Assembly: GCF_002179965.1 (NCBI RefSeq)
Contig: NZ_NGUQ01000018.1
Coordinates: 1-64,000 of the forward strand
Direction of reading: 5' to 3'
DNA length: 64,000 bases
Source: Pandoraea sp. PE-S2T-3
GTDB lineage: Bacteria > Pseudomonadota > Gammaproteobacteria > Burkholderiales > Burkholderiaceae
Shown here: in pieces, positions 12,301 through 17,869 of the stretch
Layout: the number at the start of each line of letters is the position of its first letter
Position numbering within the stretch: the stretch's first letter is position 1
Translations under genes and position numbers: made by a program
The notes under the pieces: generated by a model
What the model was told of the DNA's origin: nothing
Database searches by the model: none
What the model saw: only the letters and a program-made list of their open reading frames with translations

Positions 12301-13498
12301 CCTGCCGGGCCGCGAGCGTGATGTCACCAAGCTCGGCCAGGATCAGCCCACTGTTGCTGACGCGACCCGCGGTCGAACCCGGCAACAGCTTCGGTTCGAC
12401 CTCATTGCCGCGCGTGCTGGAATTCAGATTGCCGTCGGTGCCCACACCGCGCCGGATCACGAACGAGTCGCCACCGGCCAAGACCGTCTGCCCCGAGGGC
12501 GTGACGATGGTGCCGCGATTGTGCGCTTCGCGCCCGAGCAGCAACACGTAGCCGCCGCCCTCGGTAACCGACTGCGGACGCCGCGTATTGATGCGGGCAC
12601 CCGCGTCTACCGTCACGTTGGCGGTAGCGCCCGTGTGCGACACGCTCGAGCCGCTCACCTGAAGGTCGTTGGCGAAGGTCGGCACCGTCGCGCCGGACAC
12701 GGCCGCGCCGTAGATCCCGCGATTGAACTGATCGTTCGTCATGCCAACGGCTGCCGCCACGAGATTGCGCGTATCGACCTGCGCCGTGCCCGTGAACTGA
12801 ATGCCGTTACGGTTGACGATCATGACCGTGCCGTCGGCCTTGATCTGCCCTTGAATCTGACTCGGACGGGCCAGCGGATCGTTCACGCGGTTGAGCACGG
12901 CCCAGCCCGGCTGCTGCACGAACTCGACCGTCGTGCGGCGGCCAACGTTGAACGTCTCCCAGTTCAGAATCGCCTTCTCGCCCGTTTGCTCGATGGCCAC
13001 CTTGGTGTTGCCCGCGGCGTCGCGGCTCTTCGCGATGTCCTTCTTCGCGTTGATCCAGCCCGCCGTGAGGCTATTGGTGTCGACCTTCAGGCCGCCTTCG
13101 GCCAGACCGTCGGGAATCGTCTCGGGTGTGGCAGCGGCCGCCTGACGTGCGGCAGTCTGCGCGGCCTGCATCGCCGCGATGCCCTGCGCAGCGGTGGCGA
13201 GATTGGCAATCGAGTTCTGGAGCGCCTGGTTGGCGCGTTGCTGCTGCTCGCCCGGATTTTGCAGCGACGATACCGGCATGCCGTTCGGCAAGCGGCCCGT
13301 CTGCGCGGCCGTGGATTGCGCCGCACCGCGCGCGGCAAACCACCCGTTGCTGAAGGCCTGTTGGGCTTGTGCCGCGCCGATCATGGCGCTAGTCGCGGCG
13401 AATACGGCGACGGCCTGAGCCAGCGGCCGAATGCGCGGCAGACGTGCGCTGGCCCGCGTGCGTGTTGATAGGGAAACTACGCGCTTTTGCATGGTCAT
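317..13498 (-). CDS. Giant FhaB-like TPS exoprotein (TpsA)
   Basis: Secreted filamentous-haemagglutinin-type exoprotein of about 4393 residues, the passenger of a two-partner secretion system. A signal peptide (positive N-terminus, hydrophobic stretch ending GAAQAQ) precedes a TPS recognition domain at about residues 135-260, with NWETFNVG and an NRNGI motif of the NPNGI type. The rest is a long run of beta-helix-like repeats rich in G, A, D, N and V; around 4520-4920 there is a stretch rich in LPAGT/YPAGT. I place the start at the ATG at 13498 (GGGA just upstream; ATG 13492 is an alternative) because the longer frame begins with TTG and an unlikely leader. It lies downstream of the FecR gene, far from its TpsB partner (22822-24507). 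Its role is probably adhesion, competition or toxin delivery; no toxin domain was recognised at the C-terminus. Confidence 0.93.
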   Translation of the reverse strand: MTMQKRVVSLSTRTRASARLPRIRPLAQAVAVFAATSAMIGAAQAQQAFSNGWFAARGAAQSTAAQTGRLPNGMPVSSLQNPGEQQQRANQALQNSIANLATAAQGIAAMQAAQTAARQAAAATPETIPDGLAEGGLKVDTNSLTAGWINAKKDIAKSRDAAGNTKVAIEQTGEKAILNWETFNVGRRTTVEFVQQPGWAVLNRVNDPLARPSQIQGQIKADGTVMIVNRNGIQFTGTAQVDTRNLVAAAVGMTNDQFNRGIYGAAVSGATVPTFANDLQVSGSSVSHTGATANVTVDAGARINTRRPQSVTEGGGYVLLLGREAHNRGTIVTPSGQTVLAGGDSFVIRRGVGTDGNLNSSTRGNEVEPKLLPGSTAGRVSNSGLILAELGDITLAARQVEQTGVLVSSTSVNTRGTIHLSANGDANALVRVAPGAINAIVLDTSSDAALDAQRTTLLAQADKVAELGLFNRRDQSLVQIVSSGDVLFDSDSLTLATGGQINVLATRRAMAMERAKLDVSGAVGVKMSMSANNLEVNVQGNEQRDAPSNRDTHMLNNLTVYIDRRYLVRVPAGTQGYTTDRWYTQGGLLEVSGYLNTASHGIGEWAAQGGTVQLGGAEVVTRAGSLINLAGGTLDVQTGMIRQSWLRGADGQLYRVDNAPGDLRYLGVYRGFELEHARWGKGTTESYATLFIAPGQRLENGYTVGRDAGRLIVSGPSVVLEGDVDTTVFQGPRQTQAADRGLYDGYLQSQLAAPRAGQLVVGKLTPYYDDVSLSLRDSPSAIARTIDVGDVQALAATIAQGSPLDAQRAGKITIDADWLNRQQFGGVKLLATDEVTLSRDIRVADGGDVGLHATRVNIGANITARGGSIAAGNVLMRMLATSGNGTWGDSPLTDPALVTGGQSVKVANGVTLDVRGLWGRADDGEAGIHGMPYLNGGSVVFSTTGDVRVQQGSTIDVSSGAALLSGGTVRGGKGGNVSLLASQYDAAGKNNGELHLDGALRGYGVSGGGTLTLNTGNSVVIGGPASVVALRDTWLDTSLFSTGFSRYDVTGQRNVTVADNTRLDVVMPVLNIDKQAAGGAFSGSDPSGVMSVLLAPVWQSDAAKGTLTQRGGADIALSAGAMRKRGQLSVGEGARIEVDPGRSITLTGNGQMTVLGTLRAVSGTVSLLPGLFSATDGYDGPEGMFTPTSIWLGGNSVIDVASRAVVAQGASGAISGKVAAGGTIQIGAKYVAGATQVDASDAFVIVRPGAQLDASGSAADIDVPGQGRTHVVSNGGVISLASGRGLYLDGDMKAAAGGAGAAGGTLNVVLETLTYGMVDRVTLRGPMVDDSVRVAHELTVAQTQGNSRLSDTLAPGSLGGGLTMGSARIGVDRVTAGGFDNLALFANGMMSFDGNVNLALGQSLRLTASSFGLATTAAPDTQVRLAAPYVQLAGPTRQQIDNYIIPNPVSGSKNSGQGSGTLGAPLLAEKTKFEIDGALIDVAGRMQFGTAGTIETNAGTPVSVLRNAFGNVALRSTGDLRLLDKTEVYSPGDMTLAAVQIYPGQNATAKIVVGQRSYPSDCCVRTTRLDPDRVLTVERVGDSLVPQPYSLFGRMTLLAGQIRQGGVLRAPMGGIVFGSSLDTEANGVLHLLPGSVTSVSANGLVMPYGGTLDGLSYLNAAADAVYGLAGGGPSVIVYSHSVAADPGAVIDLSGGGEIRGAAFLTGRGGSTDARLAPLMQVVQTGTKGSFRLPSLSSNPVYAIVPGAQPAYAPVVGETGAGAPLAGQQITIGAGVPGLPAGTYTLLPSTFALLPGAYRVELQTQAVSQAGLAPVAMRNGSLTLPAQLSVNNTAIRNATPTQVVLTSADVLRTYSQYNEMSYADFARATSDRVGAPRSLLEADAKRLDLMFLPDIYWGKVGDTPALRFEGTVNVAPAKGGYGASLLVNADNIEIIGAGATPRQGDKSLISLKADDLNAIGAARVGIGALPVVSQDNSGSILNATTAGFSGRANNVVLRGGAVLRGSEVFIVTSSPTRGITIEQGSGINTLGYGVSMWDSTLGYTYAPGAAGVLAVSNGRLSMLAPVASTIGDSFGAGYIDLGVCAAGAACSGESLLLSEGSIAVATDKRFTISDAVRYGTRQLSLAVGRVNVGDQASLDALAADGRLAAGLTLNQAVLSRLMRGDRTYGAPALESLSLIARESINFYDSVELSTIDAATGKSTIDTLVLGTPAIFGYGTSDAIARIRTDRLVWTGSKSPAGAIVAGGAGTGSGRLSIDAREIEFGFGPATQYDVNHDMNRMAVGFSTVALNASERVSANQKGTLSVYRSQNGWNDQKQNFDYSGGDIVIDTPLLTGAAGSVNRFIAGGNVSVSNASARAKPVVDNGALVAALGAEVGLTAGGAAIIDTNVVLPSGRLTVAAQGDVTLGDGAQLDLAGRKLDFFDTSKYSWGGDVVVSSANGNVRQTAGSRIDLSAVENRAGKLSVSALSPAGGFVSLAGKLLGSASGRYDAGGTFVPFSAGGVDIRAQRIDDFAALNARLTEGGVFGSRSFQIKQGDLVVGDELKAREITLSIDGGRLDVLGRVDASGAQVGTIRLSARDGVTVGGNAVLDAHSTTLRLDSYGQPIEASNRAVIEINGAQGRVVLADGARLDVRAGTNDKHGAPLSAGTVEISAKRLGGANEALGNDIAIDAGGNVVIDGARSITVNGMFRDTKAPAGTDVTVDGRPYQVVNQAYLDALHAQNETFMSNALANGALLARLAGLRRYTDAFHLRPGVEIVSATPNGDIHLDGDIDLSRYRYASLNPNTQKTGVYGSGEAGALTIRAGGNLNIFGSLSDGFDTSKLTPNVDSQGWVLTSGKAGWGGDAVVPVGGLVTLAAGTAFPAERKLNYDVQVAAAKLPAGTRLPALATLAADLTLPAGTVLGAAVRDAAGNVVYPAGTALTSALTLRSGMQLDAGLLLPTEASVGAMRWPAGAVMPVSLKLAVDMQLRKGAIIPSETDVKLPGGVLFVNVRPADADGNQGLIHALSPMLQAGSASWSLRLVAGADTSAADPRALQPLGADGHLILSDTHYGMGQLDVLRPGTGTLGVWRWGPDAWQMGGVEGEIVTDDDWANWGVSTPADIEMWNGYYDAFHVVTPGVPAEYDKKTQPAREPVFSVVRTGTGDLDMLAAGNFTMNSPFGVYTAGTQARDVTSAYNLARAKVNNASVLGADGTSFEKYVSGTQSLYSAWYPEHGGNLFVRAQGDIRGDTVGQRDGYSRATSFGVPRAVPDSGNVGNWLWRQGSGSAIAQGGVPAAWWINFGTYAVGKQSGYSVYETAPFLIGFTGLGTLGGGNVVLEAGGNAGMLESRIGPGSADGTRATARSEGLNVSVGSTGRMSADGSEIQLTGGGDLDVRIGGGLNPVREARAVVSIGAAVNDASDWRNGNLALNGTFTNLRGATRIEAGALGGVDTRFGAPDLREARARDVFTAQTALATGGPTLVLGDSAARIDTRGDLVIGGYGDATRLQQRTNGTPFSAGGVDYSGEGFSWFTLWTPSTAIDLFSVGGNLSPLTAMADNRKGSNYAPTDGRFVLPATLRAVAASGNIYNGFSATAITDRASAVTIGDTPALLAPEPVSSLFKVATDGGALEMIAGRSVYGSGYPISRSAADPTALPTPQHPAFAGGVQTAWFGRVFLTNVRQDALAPELIPTPGWDSATIFPMFSLTPATVSGYDFTGISPARFYALTGDIVGLHTGGIDYRGSIQPKQGTQPTWYEGNGAVAIRAGRDIVSSGTPLGTYLDTDSLFAGWTTTPDFRDPVNNPGRPMTVASTTMRGNLIVQNSADDVSVVSAGRDILYSTFYVAGPGVLEITAGRNVFMGDKAELRSLGALANVKAGDRSNGAAIAVAAGVGPKGLDGINFKAFAARYLDAANQADGSRPFADQPGKAVVVYGGELTLPGWLRQEFGYDGTAAGADAFLVQKQAELDAAGKAAGSGGGVAKRDLRNEFGQQSQLYLVNWLATRFGGRNSLGRQFDAASMDARQFFDALPAEQQRAYLRDVYFAELRASGREYNDASGQRAGSYLRGREAIATLFPAKDASGAAIEYDGSLTMYSSALYYLENIGRISTTRPKPGVAYLTQEQWAARGSPAYFVPHYEVQDAGIHTDFGGGVSILTPGGRTLVGVDGGFVPGEGSGVLTQGRGNVDLYARDSILLGQSRVFTTFGGNILAWSAQGDINAGRGSKSTVVYTPQRRVYDELGLVSLSPTTPNTGAGIATLNPIPEIPPGDIDLIAPLGTVDAGEAGIRVSGNVNIAALRVMNAENIQVQGKSVGIPTIAAVNVGALTNASATAAQAAAAAQDAVARDRASSRQNQSSIFSVRMIDAATSGDAAGKPRADNGRMFRYDPASPVQVLGQMNLSEAQMQALTPTERRNLMR

Positions 13499-13657
13499 CT
13501 CAATCCCGTCTGGCGTCTCGTGCGGCCGTGGGACGTTGTCTCGCGACAACGCCAGCGACGGCCCTGGCAAGTTTTCGTTCAAGCGATGCGAACGCTTGAC
13601 GCTCTCGGGATTAAGACCGTTCGGCGCGAGCCAATCGGCAAGGATTTATTTGAATCT

Positions 13658-13684
13658 TTCGTGACACGATCCGATCGTCACGAA
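13658..13684 (-). terminator. Hairpin between fecR-like gene and exoprotein gene
   Basis: TTCGTGAC at 13658-13665 pairs with GTCACGAA at 13677-13684 around an 11-base loop. On the minus strand it follows the stop of the FecR-type gene by 16 bases and precedes the exoprotein start. The downstream tail is AT-rich but not a clean U-run, so this may be a leaky terminator or attenuator that separates regulator and exoprotein expression. Confidence 0.4.
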
Positions 13685-13699
13685 GCACAACGTGCACGT

Positions 13700-14716
13700 T
13701 CAACCGAGCAGGACGATGCCGCCCGGCAAGGTGTGTGCGGAGAGTTGCAGCGAACGCTCGATCTGACCCAGCGCCACGTCGAGCGAGCGAATGGCAAAGC
13801 GCCCCGTCACCGGCCGTGCAGCCACCTTGTCGTTCACCAGCACGACCTTGCCCGGCCGATAGCGATTGATCTCGTCGATCACCTCGCCGAGCGGGACTTC
13901 GGCGAAGCGCAGATACCCATCGCGCCACGCCGGCATGTCGTTGTCGCCAACGTTCACGAGCGACTGCAAAGCGCGCTCGTCATAGACCAGTTGCTGGCGC
14001 GCGCGCAATTGCACTCGCCCGGCCGTATGCACGACGTCGGCCACGCCCTCGATACACGTCACGCACACTTTCTGCGCTACGTTGCGCACTTCCACCCGGG
14101 CACTGCGGGCAATCGTACGCCCGGCCCCCGCGACGATTTCGAACGGTGCCGATGCGCGCGTGGTATCGACCGCCGCTTCGCCGCCAAGCAGATTGATGCC
14201 GGGTGTTGTGCCCGCGCTCAACGCCATGCTGGTACGCGTATTCATTTCGACGGACACGTTGCCGGCCAGCGCGATCGTGCGCTGCTCGCCGGTACCGGTG
14301 CTGTAATCCGCGCGCAGGGCGGCCGTGCCCGGCAACAATCCGAGCGGCGCACCGATCACCGCCACGCCTGCGACGGTCGCGAACGCGCCGGCCGTTCCGG
14401 CCAGCCACCAGCGCCGACGGGGATCGAAGCCCCGCGTGGCTTTTCGTTCCGGTGCCGGTACCGCCGGCTTTGCCGGTGCCATGCAAGACGCAGACGCTGC
14501 CTGCTGGGCCGCTTGCGTGAGGTGTTGCCACTGACGACGCGCGTCGGCGAGCGCCTGCGCATGACTCGGGTCGCGCCGCGCCCATTCGCGCAGCGCATCG
14601 CCATCGGCATGCGTCATCTCACCGGCTGCCATGCGCCGCACCCAGGTCATGGCCTGGCGCTCAAGCGCGTCGAGACGCCGCTTCGGCGGCAACTTGGTTT
14701 CGGGTCGAGAACTCAT
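13700..14716 (-). CDS. FecR-type anti-sigma factor (VreR-like)
   Basis: Inner-membrane sigma regulator of a cell-surface signalling system, 338 residues, a usual FecR length. The N-terminal cytoplasmic part resembles the DUF4880 sigma-binding region (QAMTWVRRMAAGE, then DPSHAQALADAR). A single membrane segment at about 107-130 (WWLAGTAGAFATVAGV) leads to the periplasmic FecR domain (about 135-235) and a C-terminal STN-like region (LRFAEVPLGEVIDEINRY) that should contact the STN-domain partner. The start has GAGGGG upstream. It lies 76 bases after the ECF sigma gene, in the classical sigma then anti-sigma order. By family knowledge, proteolysis of such proteins after a surface signal frees the sigma factor. 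Confidence 0.92.
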   Translation of the reverse strand: MSSRPETKLPPKRRLDALERQAMTWVRRMAAGEMTHADGDALREWARRDPSHAQALADARRQWQHLTQAAQQAASASCMAPAKPAVPAPERKATRGFDPRRRWWLAGTAGAFATVAGVAVIGAPLGLLPGTAALRADYSTGTGEQRTIALAGNVSVEMNTRTSMALSAGTTPGINLLGGEAAVDTTRASAPFEIVAGAGRTIARSARVEVRNVAQKVCVTCIEGVADVVHTAGRVQLRARQQLVYDERALQSLVNVGDNDMPAWRDGYLRFAEVPLGEVIDEINRYRPGKVVLVNDKVAARPVTGRFAIRSLDVALGQIERSLQLSAHTLPGGIVLLG

Positions 14717-14792
14717 GGCGTCACCCCTCGCACGAGACAGAAGGTCTCACTCCATGAGACGGTTTTCCCACGCGCCATCGGCAATCCTTCGT

Positions 14793-15308
14793 TCATTCCG
14801 ACCTCGGCATGTGGGCCACGCAGTACTCGTGGGCGCGTTTGAGTTCAAGGCCAACCAGACGCGGCGACACACCGAAGCGGCGCGCCACGTCCTCGTTGGA
14901 CATCTCGTGCACCCGCACGGCGATGAAAATCGCCCGGCGGCGCGGCGGCAGGGTAGCGAGCAGCCGTTCGAGCAGCGCAATCTCGTCGCGCGCTTCGACC
15001 GTCTGCGCGGGGCCCGGCGCGGGGTCCACGAACTCCGTCATGAGCGCATCGATCTCGTCGTCGCTCATGTACCGGCGTTCGCGCTGCACGCGATCGAACG
15101 CCATATTCATGGCGATACGCATCAGATACGCACCGGGACTCTTCACGTCGTTCTGACGGTCGGCCCGGTCATCGAGATGCACCCACGTGTCGTGCAGCGC
15201 GTCGCTCGCGAGTTCCGCCGACCCGAGACGCCAGGTCAGCTTGCGTTTGAGGTCCTCATAGCGCTGCGTCAGCAAATCGCGCAGGAAGGATCGGGGCGTA
15301 TCGGCCAT
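14793..15308 (-). CDS. ECF RNA polymerase sigma factor (FecI/VreI-like)
   Basis: Group 4 sigma factor of 171 residues. The region 2 helices (RYEDLKRKLTWRL, then ASDALHDTWVHLDD) are followed by an acidic linker and region 4 (LLATLPPRRRAIFIAVRVHE, then NEDVARRFGVSPRLVGLELK), the helix-turn-helix that reads the -35 element. The ATG follows the TAG stop of the STN-domain gene with no spacing (TAGATG), which implies translational coupling. The anti-sigma gene is just downstream. The natural target genes are in this locus, probably the exoprotein gene and perhaps the transporter and ExbBD-TonB operon; I could not identify its promoter motif. Confidence 0.93.
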   Translation of the reverse strand: MADTPRSFLRDLLTQRYEDLKRKLTWRLGSAELASDALHDTWVHLDDRADRQNDVKSPGAYLMRIAMNMAFDRVQRERRYMSDDEIDALMTEFVDPAPGPAQTVEARDEIALLERLLATLPPRRRAIFIAVRVHEMSNEDVARRFGVSPRLVGLELKRAHEYCVAHMPRSE

Positions 15309-16028
15309 CTATCGCTCCGTTGTCGCCTGACACGGCGAATGCGCACACGTGGGCTGGTTCGCCTGACAGTCGGCGCTCACCAGAAGCAGAACGAACGGCC
15401 GCGACGTGTCAGCAGGCGTACTCCCGACATCAAGGCCCTGCAAACGACGCAAGATGGCGGCGTCGCGACGGCCATCACCGGTCGTATCGAGCAGACGCAC
15501 CTGCGCCACTCGCGCGTTCGGGCCAACCTGAACCGTCATGGCCAATCGATACTCGCCCGGCGAGAGCGACGGTGCCGCGCACAACGCCTGCAACACCTTG
15601 CCCTGCAAGCGTGCGTGATAGTCGGTGGCGGCCCGGGCGGCACTACGGCCCGTCTCGCCTTGTGTATCGGCATCGGCACGCCCCAGCGGCGCGAGAACAA
15701 ACGCGTTCTGCGCCGTGGCTTCGGCCATCACGCCGGTGCCTTCGAGCAATTCGTTGAGCGCTTCGCCCGGCGAGTAGATCCCCGAGACGGCGTGCGAGCG
15801 ACGCCCTTCCACCAGTGCAGACGGGTAGAAGACAGACATGCGGGTCAGCGCATCGAAGCGGGCGAGCGCGTCCTTCAAAGGCAGCTCCGGGAGATCAAAC
15901 GACTGCGCCTGAAGCGGCGCTGCAACGGCACATTCGAGTGCCATGCTGAACATGCCGCCCAGCAGCCAGCCCGCCAGAACGCTCGCAGCCGCGAAGCGCA
16001 AACGTGGAGAGCGAGCAGTAGCAATCAT
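15309..16028 (-). CDS. STN-domain signalling protein with TonB_C-like tail (VreA-like)
   Basis: Exported protein of 239 residues. After a signal peptide (LAGWLLGGMFSMALECAVAA) comes a secretin/TonB short N-terminal (STN) domain at about 43-115 (FDLPELPLKDALARFDALTR, then YSPGEALNELLEGTGV). The rest (about 135-225, YRLAMTVQVGPNARVAQVRL, then GRRDAAILRRL) has the pattern of a TonB/TolA C-terminal domain. No TonB-dependent receptor barrel is attached, as in VreA of P. aeruginosa PUMA3. It therefore probably relays a periplasmic signal to the FecR-type protein without being a transporter. First gene of the STN-sigma-FecR operon; its promoter must lie in 16029-16284. Confidence 0.85.
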   Translation of the reverse strand: MIATARSPRLRFAAASVLAGWLLGGMFSMALECAVAAPLQAQSFDLPELPLKDALARFDALTRMSVFYPSALVEGRRSHAVSGIYSPGEALNELLEGTGVMAEATAQNAFVLAPLGRADADTQGETGRSAARAATDYHARLQGKVLQALCAAPSLSPGEYRLAMTVQVGPNARVAQVRLLDTTGDGRRDAAILRRLQGLDVGSTPADTSRPFVLLLVSADCQANQPTCAHSPCQATTER

Positions 16029-16284
16029 GTCGGGCGGTTGGCCTTTGCATGGCAGGCGGTCGGAAATATCGGAAGTGGCGGGACCTCTGCGGCAAGCAAA
16101 GCACGCGGCGATGCCCCCAGGCGATCGCCGTTTCCCCGTGGATCCACGAATAATTTGTAAGAATTCCTGAGGATTCTGGTGTCCGATTGTGACCGTACTT
16201 TGACAGTGCCACTTATCGTCATGAAATGTTTCTCAACGTGTCCCGATATCGCTGAAAAATCAGGAGTCCTGACGCAGTCACAAC
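16029..16284 (-). promoter_or_regulatory. Upstream region of the STN-sigma-FecR operon
   Basis: A 256-base gap between the operon start and the upstream terminator. It should hold the promoter of the signalling operon, but I could not assign -35/-10 boxes with confidence. No gene is supported. Confidence 0.4.
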
Positions 16285-16330
16285 GAAAAAAGCCCGTAAC
16301 ACGGCCACGGGGTACGGGCAGGTTACGGGC
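16285..16330 (-). terminator. Intrinsic terminator of the TpsB-ExbB-ExbD-TonB operon
   Basis: On the minus strand a stem formed by 16322-16330 (GCCCGTAAC read on the minus strand) and 16292-16300 (GTTACGGGC) is followed at once by six U (the A-run at 16286-16291). It lies about 95 bases after the stop of the YbjN-fold gene and separates that transcript from the signalling operon. Confidence 0.85.
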
Positions 16331-16426
16331 CAACCAGTCGTCTAACTGGACGTGATACAGCCGCGCGCGGGAGGTTCCCGAGGCTCAGGCGAGAAACACA
16401 CAAAAGATGCGTCGCGCGGCGACGCT

Positions 16427-17038
16427 TTAGTTAAGCGTCATCGGTGCCTGTCCATCGCCGCTCGCGAGCACGTCGCCCGGCGCAGCAGAGATGCCTTCGC
16501 CCGACGCTTCATCACCGGCGATCTGGCCGGTCGACTGCTGCGTGAAGTTGCGAAGGTGCAGGAAGAACTGTCCCATCATCTCGACCCAGAGACGCATCGA
16601 GAAATTCAGGAAATCCGGGGAAACGCCGCCTGCCACGATGACGTCCATTTCCAGCACGAGGAACTCGCCGTGGGCCGCCACACGGGCAAACCGGCGCGAG
16701 CGATGCCACTCGTTGATAAGGCCTTCGGGCAGATCACCGCCCTGCACACGCAGCGGGCAGCTCAGCGTGAAATCGAGATACTCGTCGGCGCCGGCCTGAT
16801 TGCCCCAGTGCACCTGGTAGCCGATGCCGTGGCTCGCGCTATGCAGGCGCGTGACCAGATCGTCTTGCTGCACGGTCACCGCGCAACCGGCAGCGCGAAT
16901 GGCTTCGGCGACCTGAGCGGACGTGACAAAGGTGATGATGCCTGCGAGCGGCGACGTGCTCGAAGACGTCGGCGCACCGGCTCGCTCGGCGTCGTGGCTG
17001 TCGTAGTTATCGTGTTGCATCGTGTTCTCTTCGTTCAT
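16427..17038 (-). CDS. YbjN-fold protein
   Basis: Cytosolic protein of 203 residues with no signal peptide. The central part, about residues 33-165, matches the YbjN / type III chaperone-like fold: the pattern ITFVTSAQVAEAIRAAGCAV, then LDFTLSCPLRV, then LINEWHRSRRFARV and LEMDVIVAGGVS. Family members are small, often sensory or chaperone-like, with no defined reaction. The last gene before the terminator of the TPS energy operon, it follows the coiled-coil lipoprotein gene by 74 bases. GAGGACC precedes the ATG. In this context a chaperone or quality-control role for secretion is a guess. Confidence 0.75.
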   Translation of the reverse strand: MNEENTMQHDNYDSHDAERAGAPTSSSTSPLAGIITFVTSAQVAEAIRAAGCAVTVQQDDLVTRLHSASHGIGYQVHWGNQAGADEYLDFTLSCPLRVQGGDLPEGLINEWHRSRRFARVAAHGEFLVLEMDVIVAGGVSPDFLNFSMRLWVEMMGQFFLHLRNFTQQSTGQIAGDEASGEGISAAPGDVLASGDGQAPMTLN

Positions 17039-17112
17039 GCCAGTGGTCCTCTAACTATCGTTATGCGAATTCAGGACGAGGGGCGCCATGCCCCCCCTCG
17101 TCACGCGCGGTA

Positions 17113-17859
17113 TTACTGCGATGCAGCCGGTGCCGACGCCGTGGCTGCTGCGGTCTCGGCAGGCTTGGCGGCAATGGCCGCAGCGGCCTGCTGCTCGTCG
17201 AACTTGCCCTCGTAGAGCTTGTCGCCGTACTCCTGCGCGATACGCTCGTACTTCACTCGGGCCTGCCCGGCGAACGGCTGGCGCGCCGCAACCACGGTCG
17301 CCACATCCATCGTCTCGTAGGCCGTCAGGATTTCCTGTCCGACGGCATACAGACGATCGTTCTTCTCCTTGCACATCGTGAGCGCGACACGTTGTGCAGC
17401 CGACTCGTCGGCGAGATGCTTGCGCTGTGCATCGGCCTGACGGGCGAGCTTGAGCAGCTCGTCGTAGGCGTTGCGATACTGGGCAATCTGCGTGTTGGCC
17501 TTATCGGCCACCGACTTCACTTCCGATTGCGACGCGCGGGCGTCCTGCGCGAGGCGCTCTCGCGCCTGACGCTCAGCGGCCAGTTGCTGCTGCGCCTCAT
17601 CAAGCGCCTTCTTCAACGCTTCGGGCGACTCTTTGCCGGCGGCACCGGCCGTGGCACCACCGGCCTTGAGCGCGGCGAGTTCGTTCTTCGCCTGCTGGAG
17701 CTGCTCGGTCGTGCTGCGCAGTTGCGTGCGCAGACGCTCTTCCATCGTCGGCGCGCCCTGCGGCGTCTGCGCCGAGGCGGCAGCGCACGCGGCAAGCAGC
17801 ACCGCGGCGGCTACACCTGACGCCAGACGCGACATCGCGCGCGGGGGCTGTTGACTCAT
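17113..17859 (-). CDS. Periplasmic coiled-coil probable lipoprotein
   Basis: Exported protein of 248 residues, unknown function. The start at 17859 is fixed by AAGGAGG just upstream; a longer frame to 17925 has no such site. The signal sequence ends LLAAC, which fits a lipobox, with an alternative signal peptidase I site after ASAQT. Residues about 35-165 form a long heptad-rich helix (LRSTTEQLQQAKNELAALK, then ALDEAQQQLAAERQARERL). The C-terminal part is compact, then an Ala-rich tail. Its start lies within the last bases before the porin-like gene stop, so the two are coupled. A scaffold linking the outer membrane to the TonB-ExbBD machine is possible but unproven. Confidence 0.75.
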   Translation of the reverse strand: MSQQPPRAMSRLASGVAAAVLLAACAAASAQTPQGAPTMEERLRTQLRSTTEQLQQAKNELAALKAGGATAGAAGKESPEALKKALDEAQQQLAAERQARERLAQDARASQSEVKSVADKANTQIAQYRNAYDELLKLARQADAQRKHLADESAAQRVALTMCKEKNDRLYAVGQEILTAYETMDVATVVAARQPFAGQARVKYERIAQEYGDKLYEGKFDEQQAAAAIAAKPAETAAATASAPAASQ

Positions 17860-17869
17860 GACGACCTCC

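Noticed and set aside
260-13468. Long plus-strand open frames (up to 873 codons, for example 8738-11359, 4487-6097 and 11471-13468) opposite the exoprotein gene
   Set aside because: They are antisense shadows in a high-GC gene: Arg/His-rich, no ribosome sites, no recognisable domains, and they overlap a clearly real TPS exoprotein frame.
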